Assembly: GCA_900554955.1 (NCBI GenBank)
Contig: USJH01000006.1
Location: 1-14,526, forward strand
Source: an uncultured Clostridia bacterium
GTDB lineage: Bacteria; Bacillota; Clostridia; Christensenellales; UBA1242
DNA: 14,526 bases
Direction: 5' to 3'
Under the pieces are notes generated by a model, which was given only the letters and a program-made list of their open reading frames with translations, had not been told where the DNA came from and made no database searches. Positions 1-8,167 of the stretch are shown here, in pieces; within the stretch, counting starts at the first letter, position 1, and every line of letters starts with the position of its first letter. The position numbers and the translations under genes are program-made.

Positions 1-3000
1 CTTTTGGCACGACAATTAAAAACTATGACAGAATGCCATCTTCATCGCTTATGAATTTCTCTGGGGTATTTGATGGTTCTGTTCATGACATTGTAGATTT
101 TTCTTCAAACTATGTTTCATATGAAAAAGACTCTCAAACCTATTTTGTTTCAATTCAAGAAAAACAACCTTTTGTTTTAGATCTTGAATTTGACAGTGTT
201 GTTTCAATTTTAGACAACCTTGCAATTTTGAAATCTGATGAAAAGACCATTGTTTATAATCTTAAGGATAAATCAATTGTTGCAACTGTAAAAAATGCCT
301 CAATTTCAAATTCTTTCAATTTTGCTTTTCTTAGATCTTGCTCTGATGAAACTTTCAGTGCTGTTTGTGGAAATGAAACCTTGAATGTTTCAAGTGCAAT
401 TGTTGATACAATTTCTGGAAACATTGTTTTCAAAACAACTCTTGATGATGATGTTATTGATATTTCATTTGGCAAATATTTTGCAGTTGCAACTGATCTT
501 TCAAAAACAAGAGCATTTTCTCTTTCAGAAAACTTTAAAGAAGTTTTGAATGTTGAAAATAGGGGCGAAGAAGCATCTTCTGACTTTAACATTAAAAGTT
601 CGCTTTCTGAAAAAACTTTTGTGATGATTGAACTTTATCGTGCAAGTGAACTTTCTTCACGTGCATTGCTTATTGAGAAAACTTCTGCGGCTGTTTCTAG
701 TGATTATACAATTTCTTCAACTTTTGCGGGACAAGATGTTTTTTATAAAGTTGAATATAACGTTTTCGATTCTAAAACAAATTCATATGCGTTTATTGAA
801 TCTGACAATTGTTTGATTGAAGCTGCTGATTGTGATTTTTCAGAATCTTATGTTGCTGTTGTGAAAACAAACATATTAAACAAGAAAAATATTTCTGGAA
901 AAAGAACAATTGAATATTATTATCTTAAGACAAATGGGATTTCAAAAAACAAGCTTCAAACTGAAAAGCTTGTTTCCTATGACTATGATAAATATGGTCT
1001 TATTGTAGGCTATAATAAAGGACAACTTTTCACATCTGGTGGGGCTGCTTCTTCGGTTATCAGCTTTAAAGGTGAGCAATCTTCATTAATAAAATCAAGT
1101 GCGGGTGAAAAGGCTGAAGGCGCTTCAAAAGATAATTCGTTTGTTGTGTTCTCTTCGGTGAGTGGACTTAAAGGTGTGAAACGTGCATCAGGCGAAGTTT
1201 TGTTTAATGCCGAGTTTGATAAGATTTCTTTAGTTTCAGAAAAGAATATGATTGCTAAAAAGTCTGGAAAATATTATGTTCTTGATTCTGAAAAGAGAAT
1301 AAGTGAAATTTCTTCTTTTGCAACTGAATTTGAAAATTATGTTTTCTCTGGAATTGGTTATTATTTTACAAAGCTTTCAAACGGAAATTATAATGTTTAT
1401 AAAGCAGACAAAACAACCTTCAAATCAAATGTTAAGGTTAAGTTTGTTGAAGCGTTTGGAAAATTAAAAATGTATGTTGGGGATAGTGTTTTCTCTTTCA
1501 CACTTCCTTCAGGAATTTTAAACAACAATCTTGCGATTGAAAAATCAAACATTGCGTTTGGTTTTGAAAGAAACTTTGTTGGAACAAAAACTTCACTTGC
1601 TGGGGCTGATGATCTTAATGTTTCAGAGATTAATGTTGACAGCACAACAGGTGCTGGTTTTGCAACAATTACAAAATCATTTTCAGCGTCAGATTTAGAA
1701 AGTCTTGTATTTATTGCCTATAACAACCTCACAAGCGAACAAAAGGCTCTTGTTCCAGTTTTTGACAATGCCGTTACACAATCTTATACTTTGTCTGGGG
1801 CAAGTGCAGAAGAAAATGTTAACTTTATTTTTGATGGGGCATATTTCATTGCAAATGACAATGTGTTGCTTGCGATTATACGTCTTAAAAATGAAAGCAC
1901 AAATGAACTTTCTTTCATGGTTAATGTTGCTTTAAAAAATGCGTATTTAAAGGAACTTTCACTTTCTTCGGGTTCTGATTTCGTATATTTTGATAATTAT
2001 GGAAAACATAATGCACATATAACCAACAATAAAACAATTGCAGGATCTGCTTTAACTGCTAATGTTGGGCTTTATGGTGAAGATAATTTTGCAACAAGCA
2101 GAACTGTTGATTATGCTGCCGCAGGGTTTGATGGCGGAATGGTTTTTGTTTCAAACGATGCGTCTTATATTGATTTTAAAATTATTGTTTCAAACATTTA
2201 TGTTTCAGATGGTGAAGAGTCGGAACTTTATGACTTTAATGCGCTTACAAATGGTGAAGTTATTGATCAAGGAAACTATGTTTTGACAATTATCAAATCT
2301 GAAACTGAAAAGAAAATTCAAGTTTCAGCAAAAAACGGCTATGCATTTAAAGGATTTTCTGCAGTTGTAACAAATAATTCTTCAATTGTTGGAAATTCTG
2401 ATAAAACTATTGTTTCATCTTTAAGTGAATATGCCGTTTCTGTTGTTGTTGATTTTTCAGCATTTTCTGAAAACTATTTCAAATTTGAAAACATAAGCAT
2501 GGTTGAATGGTTCGCTCGCCTTACATTGAAAGATTTTGAAGGAAGTGCACAAGAAGATCAAACTGCATATTATTTCTATGGATATCAAGACAATGTTTCA
2601 ACAGACAGAAATCCTGCACCATTCGGATTTGCAAACTTTGCAAGAAAAACAAGTGTGAAAACATTTGCAAGGGAAGGATATGATTTTAATGGTTTTGATT
2701 ATGGAAAAGATGGAAATGTAACACGTGTGATTAATGGCTCTGGAAAATATATTGCATCTGCATCTCTTCTTGTTTCAGATTTGAAGGCAACAGACATTGT
2801 TTTGAAAGCAAACTATAGTGCTAAAACCTATCATATTAAATATAACAATGGCGGAACAATTTTGTTTGAAGATAAAGCAGTTTTGTTTGACAGTGAAATT
2901 GGAACACTTTTAACTGCTGAAGAAATTGATATTCCTGCTGGATATAATTTCATGGGCTGGGTTTATAACGGAAACATTATTTCAAGCGATACTAAATATA

Positions 3001-6000
3001 CTTTTCCAAGAGACATTATTGTTGAAGCAAAATATGAAGCAAAAACTTATGTCTTAAAGTTTGATGCCAATAAAGACACCTATTTTAATGTTAATATTAA
3101 AGGATTTGATTATAACATCAATAAGGTTGTTTTTGCCGGTGACTTTGGTGGTCATTATTCGGGTGACGAATTTGATGGCGAAATTTCAAAAACTATTACA
3201 TTTGGCCAGAAGTTCGGGGCTTTGCCAACTCTTGATGCATTTTATGCAGTTTCAGGTGCAAATCAAGAAACCTATATGTTTGTTGGGTGGTTCACTGAAA
3301 AAGGATTTGCTGTAAATGGCGAAACAATCACTCGTGGGGTTCAATATACAGAAAATTCAAGTGTTGAAAATGATCCACCAATTGGGACTCTTTATGCACA
3401 TTATGAAAAGAGTGTTTATCGTGTTGACCTTGTTGATTCAAACCAAGATTTGGTTGAAAATGGTGGTGTTAAAGTTCCACATTTTGAAAAGGTAAGATAT
3501 GATGGTTCTTCAAGGTTTGGCACAAAAAACAGCTATTCAACAATCAGTGAAACTGGCTATGGGGTTTTAACAAAATCAAATGACACTTATAATCTTTATA
3601 CAGTTTCAGACATGCCACTCTCACTTGAAATGTTTGTAAATGATGGATATTATATTTCAAAAATTTCTGTTGAAATTTATAACGGAAGCGACACCGCTGT
3701 TTATGTCTTTAATGGTTCAATGAGTGGTGAAACTTATGCATTGACAGGCCCAGAAGTTGCAAATTTGACGGTTGCTCATAGTGGAAAAAATGTCAATGTA
3801 AACCTTGCAAAAATTTTAACAAGCAAAAATGACAATGGTGAAAACCTTGGTGCAAAATTTACTGTTGAAACAAGTGCTATATATTTCTCAAATAGTTTTG
3901 TTTTGAAAACGGAAAACATTGGTGTTAAAAGGGGAAGTTTCAATATTTCTGAAAATGGCACCGATGTTAGATTGATTTATAATGGTGAAAATGTTTATGA
4001 CATTTCACTTGCATCAAAAACTTCAAATGTTGGAACTTTAAACTTGGCGGTTTTGAAGAAACTTAAATTTAATGCAACAACTTTGGAATTTAGTCAAAAA
4101 TATGAAATGGCTAGCGATGTATATTTCAACGTGATTTCTGCAACAAACTATTCTGCAGATTCTGTTGTGAGAGTGAATGGGGTTGTTTTGACCACTTATA
4201 AATTGAACAATGCAACATTTATAATTAAATATGATGTTTCAGCAAAAACCTATTCATATGAGCTTTCAGTTTTGCAACTTGCGGACAATCAAATTGAAAT
4301 TGAAGCTGAAAATGTTTCATCATCTGTAAGTTTGAATTTTACAAACATGTCCACAGACTCAGCGAAAAAGCAAGGAATGAATGCATCGCTTGAAAGCAAC
4401 ATTAATGGAGAAAATGGTTCACTTTCAAATGTTGATTCAGGCTATAGTGTTTCAGGAATTTTGCCAACAGACAAAATTGAATTTACACTTAAACTTAGCA
4501 ACTATTTCCTTATGTCTGAAACAGCACTTGTTCTTAATTATGGTGACGGCTCTTATACAATTTACAGATTTACAACAAGCAGCATTGACACATCAAACAG
4601 AACAATTTCTCAAGCACACAGTGTTGTTGCTCCTGCAATGTTCAATCGTTCTTCAAGTGAAACCAAGATGGACGGAACTGGAATTTCACTTGCATTTAAT
4701 AGTCAAACAAAAACATTTACAATTGTTGTTGCGGGAATATATAAAAATGTTTCAATTTCACTTCAATATTATTCATATAGATTTGTATCAATTTATTCGG
4801 ACAGCGAACAATCATATTCAGCAACTGTTCAAAACGGATCTTTTGATCAAAAATCATTAAATGAGATTGCAACTTCAAACCCATCAGATATGCAAAAGAT
4901 TGCAGAAACTGGTGCAACAAATTTTGTTATTTATAAAAATGAAAGCAACATTTCAAACATTAAAGTTGTTTCAAAATCAACTGAAAGCGAACTTTACAGA
5001 ATAAGTGTTATCAACGGAAATATCACACTTTCAGAAGGCGATACAATTGCTTCAATAGTGATTGGTGATACTAATTATAGAACAATTTTAAGTGTTGCGA
5101 AAATTGATAGATCGATCAAGCTTATAAACTATCTTGGAACAACAAAAACAGATGGGAAGTTCAATTATGAAAAAGATCCGCTTTCAGGAATCGGATTTCT
5201 TGCAAATATGTCGGTTTCGTATTATGATTCAATTGGAAACTTAAAATCTTATACACTTCAAGAATCGGGCGGAAATGTTTATTTTAACGGATCAAAACTT
5301 GTCATTACGTTTGCAAACATCAAAAACTATACACTTTATAGTGCTGGGCTTTATAATTTAGACAGCGGAGAGCTTTTAACCGAAGGGCTTGTTGAATCGG
5401 TTGGAGAAGATGGCTTGCATGTTTACACTTATACGATCGATTCGATTGTTGGCGATTCGTTTGAGTTTAGAACCTATTTTGATCCATATTCAATTGTTGT
5501 TAAATATGACATTGAAGGAAACGTTAGTGGTGTTGCAAGCAGCAGTGTTTCAAACTCTCAATCCGATCTTGCGAAACTTGAAAACCAAGTTGCATATTGG
5601 AATGTTCCATATCAAATTGTGAATGTTTCACTTGAAAGAAATGGATATGATTTCCTTGGATATAGCCTTGAAGTTTCAGATCAAAGTCAATATTCTTTGA
5701 GTCAAATTGTAACAAACTTTGAAATTGATGAAAACAAAATGGAAAACGGCAAAGAAATAATATTGCATGCTGTTTATAGCGCTAAAACTTATAAAATCAG
5801 TTTCATTCGCCGTGGTAACACTTCTAGAGATTATGCATTTGGTTCAACGTCTGTTGTTATTATTGGGTCTTCTATAGCTGAAGTAAAATTTGATCAAAAA
5901 TTGGTTTTAAGCAATGCATATAGAATTGGATATAATTTCGATGGTTGGTATACTGGAATTTCTGGGACAAAAGATAATAACTCTGTTACTGGCTCAAAAG

Positions 6001-8051
6001 TTTCTGATGACACTATTCTTGATGATAATCTTTTCAATTCACTTAACAGAGATGCAAGTGGAAACCTTTGCCTTTATGCAAATTGGCAAGCGATAAACTT
6101 TACAATTAAGTTTAATAAAAATGATGATCACGAATCAAATGGTTCAACTGCTGCAGGCGGAAGTGATTCGCCTGTGAAAGTTTTGTTTGATAGTGGAAAA
6201 ATTCCAACTCTTCCAACATTAACAAGATATGGTTATAGCTTAAGTGGACATAAGGCACAAAAACTTTTTGCTGGTGAGACAAATGAATATTCGTTTGTTG
6301 AAGCAGGGAATGTTTTGAATGCTTCATATTTAAATAGTTGCGGAATTAATATTCCAAATCAAATTACTCCTGTTTCTGAATTCACTGTTTATGCTGTTTG
6401 GTCTGCAAAAACTTTCAGAGCAATTTTAGATACACAGAAAACAACATTAAGCGGACATGGCGATGGTGATCCAGACATTACTCTAACTGTTACTGGTGGA
6501 TATTCTGGAATTGAAAATGGAAAATATTATGTTGATGTCAAGTTCGACTCTGCATTTAAAATTGTTCCAACAGTGTCTGCAACTGGTTATCAATTTAATG
6601 GTGTATATACCGAGCCTACTGGTGGAACAAAAATAATCGCAAGCACGGTTGTTAACAGCTCATTTGATGAAGTGTTCACAGTATATGCGCAATATTCAAA
6701 ACTTTCTTATGCTATATATATAGATAAGGGAGATCTTGCAAGTTGTTCACCTTCTGGTGAAACAATACAAAAATTTTATGACTCACTTGCAATTTCAATG
6801 ACAACAAGTTCTGGATATTTCATTCAAACAATCGTAATTTATAATGGTGTTGAAACGATCACACTTACATATGCTTGGGATTCTGAAAACAAATCAATGA
6901 CAATTCAAAGTGTAACAAGTTCTAAAGATACATCACTTTCAAGCCTTAATAGCAGAACTTCATTATATAGAAATATTCAAACTTCTTATCAATATAATAC
7001 AGAACAAAAAACCTGTGCATTTAACCTTACTATAAACGGCATTAAAAACAATTTCAGAGTAAGAGTTCAAAACACAAGTGTTCAAACATATTCGATTTCA
7101 TTTTATACATTTGCTGAAGGAAGCAACGGACAACAAACATATAAGAAGAAGTATAAAATTGTTAACTTTGATATTTCTGCTGGTGGATTGATTGTTTGTC
7201 AAAATGATCTTTTGCAAGACAAGCAAAACTATCCATATTTGCCGGGTTATAAATTTGTTGAATATCGCTATGGATCTCTCAAAAATGGAGTGGTCGCTCC
7301 GGACATGACTGCAAGTGGCGAAATTCCAGTTTCGTATGATGAAACAAAAATAGTTTCAGAAAACCGAAAGATTGTTGCGGTTTATACCGACCAAACAAGA
7401 CAAGGTGTGCATTTCTATTTCTATAATGACGGAGCCTATGCTGAAAGAAGTTCAAATGAATTTATGATGTATTGGAAAGATGGTTCAACTTGGAACAGTA
7501 ACTCTTCTAAATTTGACATTAAGTCTTTCATCAGCGAAAATGTAATGAATGTCGGGGGTGGAAAGATTTTAGAGCTTCCAAGCACTGGTTCGTTCTTGTG
7601 GCCAGACGGAAATGTTCTTTGCGGATTTGTGATTGCTTCAAGTGCTCCGGCAACTGGCTATTACAATCTTGAAAATTCAAAGGGACTTAAACATTTTGAT
7701 TGCTCAACAAAAATCGAAGAAGAATTGAAGGTTTATGCGGTTTACGACAAACAATATTTCACTGTTTCAAACAGCGGAACAACACTTAACTCAAAATATA
7801 GCCTTTATCAAGAATATAATGGTGCATATATCAAAGTTACTGGCGATATTAAATATTTAAAAATGTCTGAAGCGGATTATAAGAATTATCGAGATCAAAT
7901 TGCTCGTGGACAAACCGCAGAAGTTGCCCTTACAATGGTATCAACTGAAGAAGTTTTAAACTGTGCAACAAACGGATATTATGTTGCGGTTATAATGTCA
8001 GACAGCGGGGTTTATTATAAAGTTTCAGACAATGCATTAAAAATTGGTTAA
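1..8051 (+). CDS. Giant repeat-rich surface/secreted protein with InlB-type repeats (5' end missing)
   Basis: The frame is open to the left edge: in-frame codons from position 3 precede the first ATG at 33, so the N-terminus and any export signal lie outside the window. At least 2,682 residues are visible, ending in TAA at 8049-8051. The first part (to about 2450) is a series of short beta-strand motifs resembling beta-propeller blades (inference). From about 2510 come modules matching the InlB B-repeat / Listeria-Bacteroides repeat pattern: a YxVxF-like strand, then GYxFxGW, then a strand ending in YA(K/N)(Y/W). Between and after them are longer divergent repeats. The protein is rich in Ser, Thr, Asn and aromatic residues and poor in Cys. 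The C-terminus ends in KIG, with no LPXTG motif, hydrophobic tail or charged anchor. Known InlB-repeat proteins are extracellular, often adhesins or wall proteins. Here a surface role is inferred and the ligand is unknown. The following lipoprotein gene carries a related repeat. Confidence 0.9.
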   Translation, partial: FGTTIKNYDRMPSSSLMNFSGVFDGSVHDIVDFSSNYVSYEKDSQTYFVSIQEKQPFVLDLEFDSVVSILDNLAILKSDEKTIVYNLKDKSIVATVKNASISNSFNFAFLRSCSDETFSAVCGNETLNVSSAIVDTISGNIVFKTTLDDDVIDISFGKYFAVATDLSKTRAFSLSENFKEVLNVENRGEEASSDFNIKSSLSEKTFVMIELYRASELSSRALLIEKTSAAVSSDYTISSTFAGQDVFYKVEYNVFDSKTNSYAFIESDNCLIEAADCDFSESYVAVVKTNILNKKNISGKRTIEYYYLKTNGISKNKLQTEKLVSYDYDKYGLIVGYNKGQLFTSGGAASSVISFKGEQSSLIKSSAGEKAEGASKDNSFVVFSSVSGLKGVKRASGEVLFNAEFDKISLVSEKNMIAKKSGKYYVLDSEKRISEISSFATEFENYVFSGIGYYFTKLSNGNYNVYKADKTTFKSNVKVKFVEAFGKLKMYVGDSVFSFTLPSGILNNNLAIEKSNIAFGFERNFVGTKTSLAGADDLNVSEINVDSTTGAGFATITKSFSASDLESLVFIAYNNLTSEQKALVPVFDNAVTQSYTLSGASAEENVNFIFDGAYFIANDNVLLAIIRLKNESTNELSFMVNVALKNAYLKELSLSSGSDFVYFDNYGKHNAHITNNKTIAGSALTANVGLYGEDNFATSRTVDYAAAGFDGGMVFVSNDASYIDFKIIVSNIYVSDGEESELYDFNALTNGEVIDQGNYVLTIIKSETEKKIQVSAKNGYAFKGFSAVVTNNSSIVGNSDKTIVSSLSEYAVSVVVDFSAFSENYFKFENISMVEWFARLTLKDFEGSAQEDQTAYYFYGYQDNVSTDRNPAPFGFANFARKTSVKTFAREGYDFNGFDYGKDGNVTRVINGSGKYIASASLLVSDLKATDIVLKANYSAKTYHIKYNNGGTILFEDKAVLFDSEIGTLLTAEEIDIPAGYNFMGWVYNGNIISSDTKYTFPRDIIVEAKYEAKTYVLKFDANKDTYFNVNIKGFDYNINKVVFAGDFGGHYSGDEFDGEISKTITFGQKFGALPTLDAFYAVSGANQETYMFVGWFTEKGFAVNGETITRGVQYTENSSVENDPPIGTLYAHYEKSVYRVDLVDSNQDLVENGGVKVPHFEKVRYDGSSRFGTKNSYSTISETGYGVLTKSNDTYNLYTVSDMPLSLEMFVNDGYYISKISVEIYNGSDTAVYVFNGSMSGETYALTGPEVANLTVAHSGKNVNVNLAKILTSKNDNGENLGAKFTVETSAIYFSNSFVLKTENIGVKRGSFNISENGTDVRLIYNGENVYDISLASKTSNVGTLNLAVLKKLKFNATTLEFSQKYEMASDVYFNVISATNYSADSVVRVNGVVLTTYKLNNATFIIKYDVSAKTYSYELSVLQLADNQIEIEAENVSSSVSLNFTNMSTDSAKKQGMNASLESNINGENGSLSNVDSGYSVSGILPTDKIEFTLKLSNYFLMSETALVLNYGDGSYTIYRFTTSSIDTSNRTISQAHSVVAPAMFNRSSSETKMDGTGISLAFNSQTKTFTIVVAGIYKNVSISLQYYSYRFVSIYSDSEQSYSATVQNGSFDQKSLNEIATSNPSDMQKIAETGATNFVIYKNESNISNIKVVSKSTESELYRISVINGNITLSEGDTIASIVIGDTNYRTILSVAKIDRSIKLINYLGTTKTDGKFNYEKDPLSGIGFLANMSVSYYDSIGNLKSYTLQESGGNVYFNGSKLVITFANIKNYTLYSAGLYNLDSGELLTEGLVESVGEDGLHVYTYTIDSIVGDSFEFRTYFDPYSIVVKYDIEGNVSGVASSSVSNSQSDLAKLENQVAYWNVPYQIVNVSLERNGYDFLGYSLEVSDQSQYSLSQIVTNFEIDENKMENGKEIILHAVYSAKTYKISFIRRGNTSRDYAFGSTSVVIIGSSIAEVKFDQKLVLSNAYRIGYNFDGWYTGISGTKDNNSVTGSKVSDDTILDDNLFNSLNRDASGNLCLYANWQAINFTIKFNKNDDHESNGSTAAGGSDSPVKVLFDSGKIPTLPTLTRYGYSLSGHKAQKLFAGETNEYSFVEAGNVLNASYLNSCGINIPNQITPVSEFTVYAVWSAKTFRAILDTQKTTLSGHGDGDPDITLTVTGGYSGIENGKYYVDVKFDSAFKIVPTVSATGYQFNGVYTEPTGGTKIIASTVVNSSFDEVFTVYAQYSKLSYAIYIDKGDLASCSPSGETIQKFYDSLAISMTTSSGYFIQTIVIYNGVETITLTYAWDSENKSMTIQSVTSSKDTSLSSLNSRTSLYRNIQTSYQYNTEQKTCAFNLTINGIKNNFRVRVQNTSVQTYSISFYTFAEGSNGQQTYKKKYKIVNFDISAGGLIVCQNDLLQDKQNYPYLPGYKFVEYRYGSLKNGVVAPDMTASGEIPVSYDETKIVSENRKIVAVYTDQTRQGVHFYFYNDGAYAERSSNEFMMYWKDGSTWNSNSSKFDIKSFISENVMNVGGGKILELPSTGSFLWPDGNVLCGFVIASSAPATGYYNLENSKGLKHFDCSTKIEEELKVYAVYDKQYFTVSNSGTTLNSKYSLYQEYNGAYIKVTGDIKYLKMSEADYKNYRDQIARGQTAEVALTMVSTEEVLNCATNGYYVAVIMSDSGVYYKVSDNALKIG
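3..2450 (+). other. N-terminal beta-propeller-like region of the giant protein
   Basis: About 815 residues contain no InlB repeat. They show a recurrent rhythm of short strands of the type 'DNLAILKSDEKTIVYNL', 'GKYFAVATDLSKTRAFSL' and 'KSGKYYVLDSEKRI': a hydrophobic strand, a polar turn, then an aromatic strand. This resembles WD40, PQQ or YncE-like propeller blades. No canonical WD or YVTN signature is clear, so the fold is inference. The region would be the candidate globular head or binding domain in front of the repetitive stalk. Confidence 0.4.
2510..3402 (+). repeat. First block of InlB B-type (Listeria-Bacteroides) repeats, about 3 modules
   Basis: Three successive modules run about 2510-2815, 2815-3033 and 3033-3402. 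Each opens with a strand such as 'YHIKYNNGG' or 'YVLKFDAN', has a core such as 'GYDFNGF', 'GYNFMGW' or 'YMFVGWF', and closes with 'LKANY', 'VEAKY' or 'LYAHY'. The junctions read YSAKTY, YEAKTY and YEKSVY. The middle module, about 73 residues, is close to the usual size. The third, about 123 residues, has insertions before its GW core. Family knowledge: this beta-grasp-like repeat occurs in internalin B and in many Firmicutes and Bacteroides surface proteins. Confidence 0.8.
4486..4800 (+). repeat. Divergent repeat module, copy A
   Basis: The segment starts near 'LSNYFLMSETALVLNYG', passes through a Ser/Thr-rich insert, and ends 'SQTKTFTIVVAGIYKNVSIS', then 'YYSYRFVSIY'. Copy B (6790-7110) has the same order: 'SGYFIQTIVIYNG', a Ser-rich insert, then 'TEQKTCAFNLTINGIKNN' and 'VQTYSISFY'. 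Both resemble a divergent InlB-type repeat (GYxI...V.G..., then F.I..I.KN..I...) enlarged by an insertion. The pairing is visible by eye; family membership is inference. Confidence 0.55.
5480..6693 (+). repeat. Second block of InlB B-type repeats, about 4 modules
   Basis: Four modules of about 98-105 residues run about 5480-5775, 5775-6084, 6084-6399 and 6399-6693. Cores are 'GYDFLGY', 'GYNFDGWY', 'GYSLSGH' and 'GYQFNGVY'. Module ends are 'LHAVYSAKTY', 'LYANWQAINF', 'VYAVWSAKTF' and 'VYAQYSKLSY'. All are longer than the roughly 70-residue family norm, because loops between the first strand and the core, or after the core, are expanded with Ser, Asn and Asp. Confidence 0.8.
6790..7110 (+). repeat. 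Divergent repeat module, copy B
   Basis: This is the partner of copy A. A 'GYFIQTIVIYNG' head is followed by about 45 mostly Ser, Thr and Asn residues, then a 'KTCAFNLTINGIKNNFRVRV' tail that leads straight into the next InlB-type module. A more distant possible third copy starts near 3640 ('DGYYISKISVEIYNG') within 3402-5480, a stretch otherwise without recognisable repeats. The lipoprotein encoded downstream has the same head and tail without the insert. Confidence 0.55.
7090..7750 (+). repeat. Third block: two degenerate InlB-type modules
   Basis: Two weaker modules (about 7090-7385 and 7385-7750) follow the same order. The first opens with 'YSISFYTF', has the core 'LPGYKFVEYRYG' and closes with 'KIVAVYTDQ'. 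The second opens with 'VHFYFYNDG', has the core 'NVLCGFVI' and closes with 'LKVYAVYDKQY'. The GW dipeptide is lost in both. The remaining roughly 100 C-terminal residues (7750-8051) match no repeat I recognise. Confidence 0.55.
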
Positions 8052-8100
8052 CTTGTTGGGCACGAGATTGAATAAATTTAAAAATCGTGCCTAAAAAGTT
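8050..8100 (+). other. Long imperfect hairpin over the giant gene's stop codon
   Basis: Bases 8050-8065 pair with 8085-8100. AACTT pairs with AAGTT and GGCACGA pairs with TCGTGCC. Of 16 positions, 14 are Watson-Crick pairs, one is a G-T pair (8058/8092) and one is a mismatch (8055/8095). The loop is 19 bases and A/T-rich. The left arm starts inside the TAA stop. No clean T-run follows directly (GACATGTTTTTC), so it is at best an atypical terminator; it could also protect the 3' end of the mRNA or bind a protein. The right arm overlaps the -35 box of the next gene. Confidence 0.6.
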
Positions 8101-8127
8101 GACATGTTTTTCAAAAAAAATTATTAT
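8099..8127 (+). promoter_or_regulatory. Consensus promoter of the lipoprotein gene
   Basis: A perfect TTGACA at 8099-8104 is followed by a 17-base A/T-rich spacer and TATTAT at 8122-8127 (5 of 6). Transcription should start near 8134, giving a leader of about 34 bases with the ribosome binding site GGGAGA at 8157-8162. The lipoprotein is therefore likely transcribed on its own, and strongly. Confidence 0.75.
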
Positions 8128-8167
8128 TAAATAGTAAATATAAATTCTATATTTTCGGGAGAATATT

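Noticed and set aside
33..35. ATG at 33 as the true start of the giant gene
   Set aside because: The frame is open upstream to the window edge, there is no ribosome binding site or promoter before it, and no signal peptide follows.
4381..4860. Plus-strand open frame of 159 codons inside the giant gene
   Set aside because: Its Leu/His/Gln-rich translation is typical of a shifted frame of Ser/Thr/Asn-rich coding DNA, and the main frame is uninterrupted.
2510..7750. CRISPR-like or DNA tandem array in the repeat region
   Set aside because: The repetition is at protein level only. DNA units are not identical or evenly spaced, and the coding frame is continuous.
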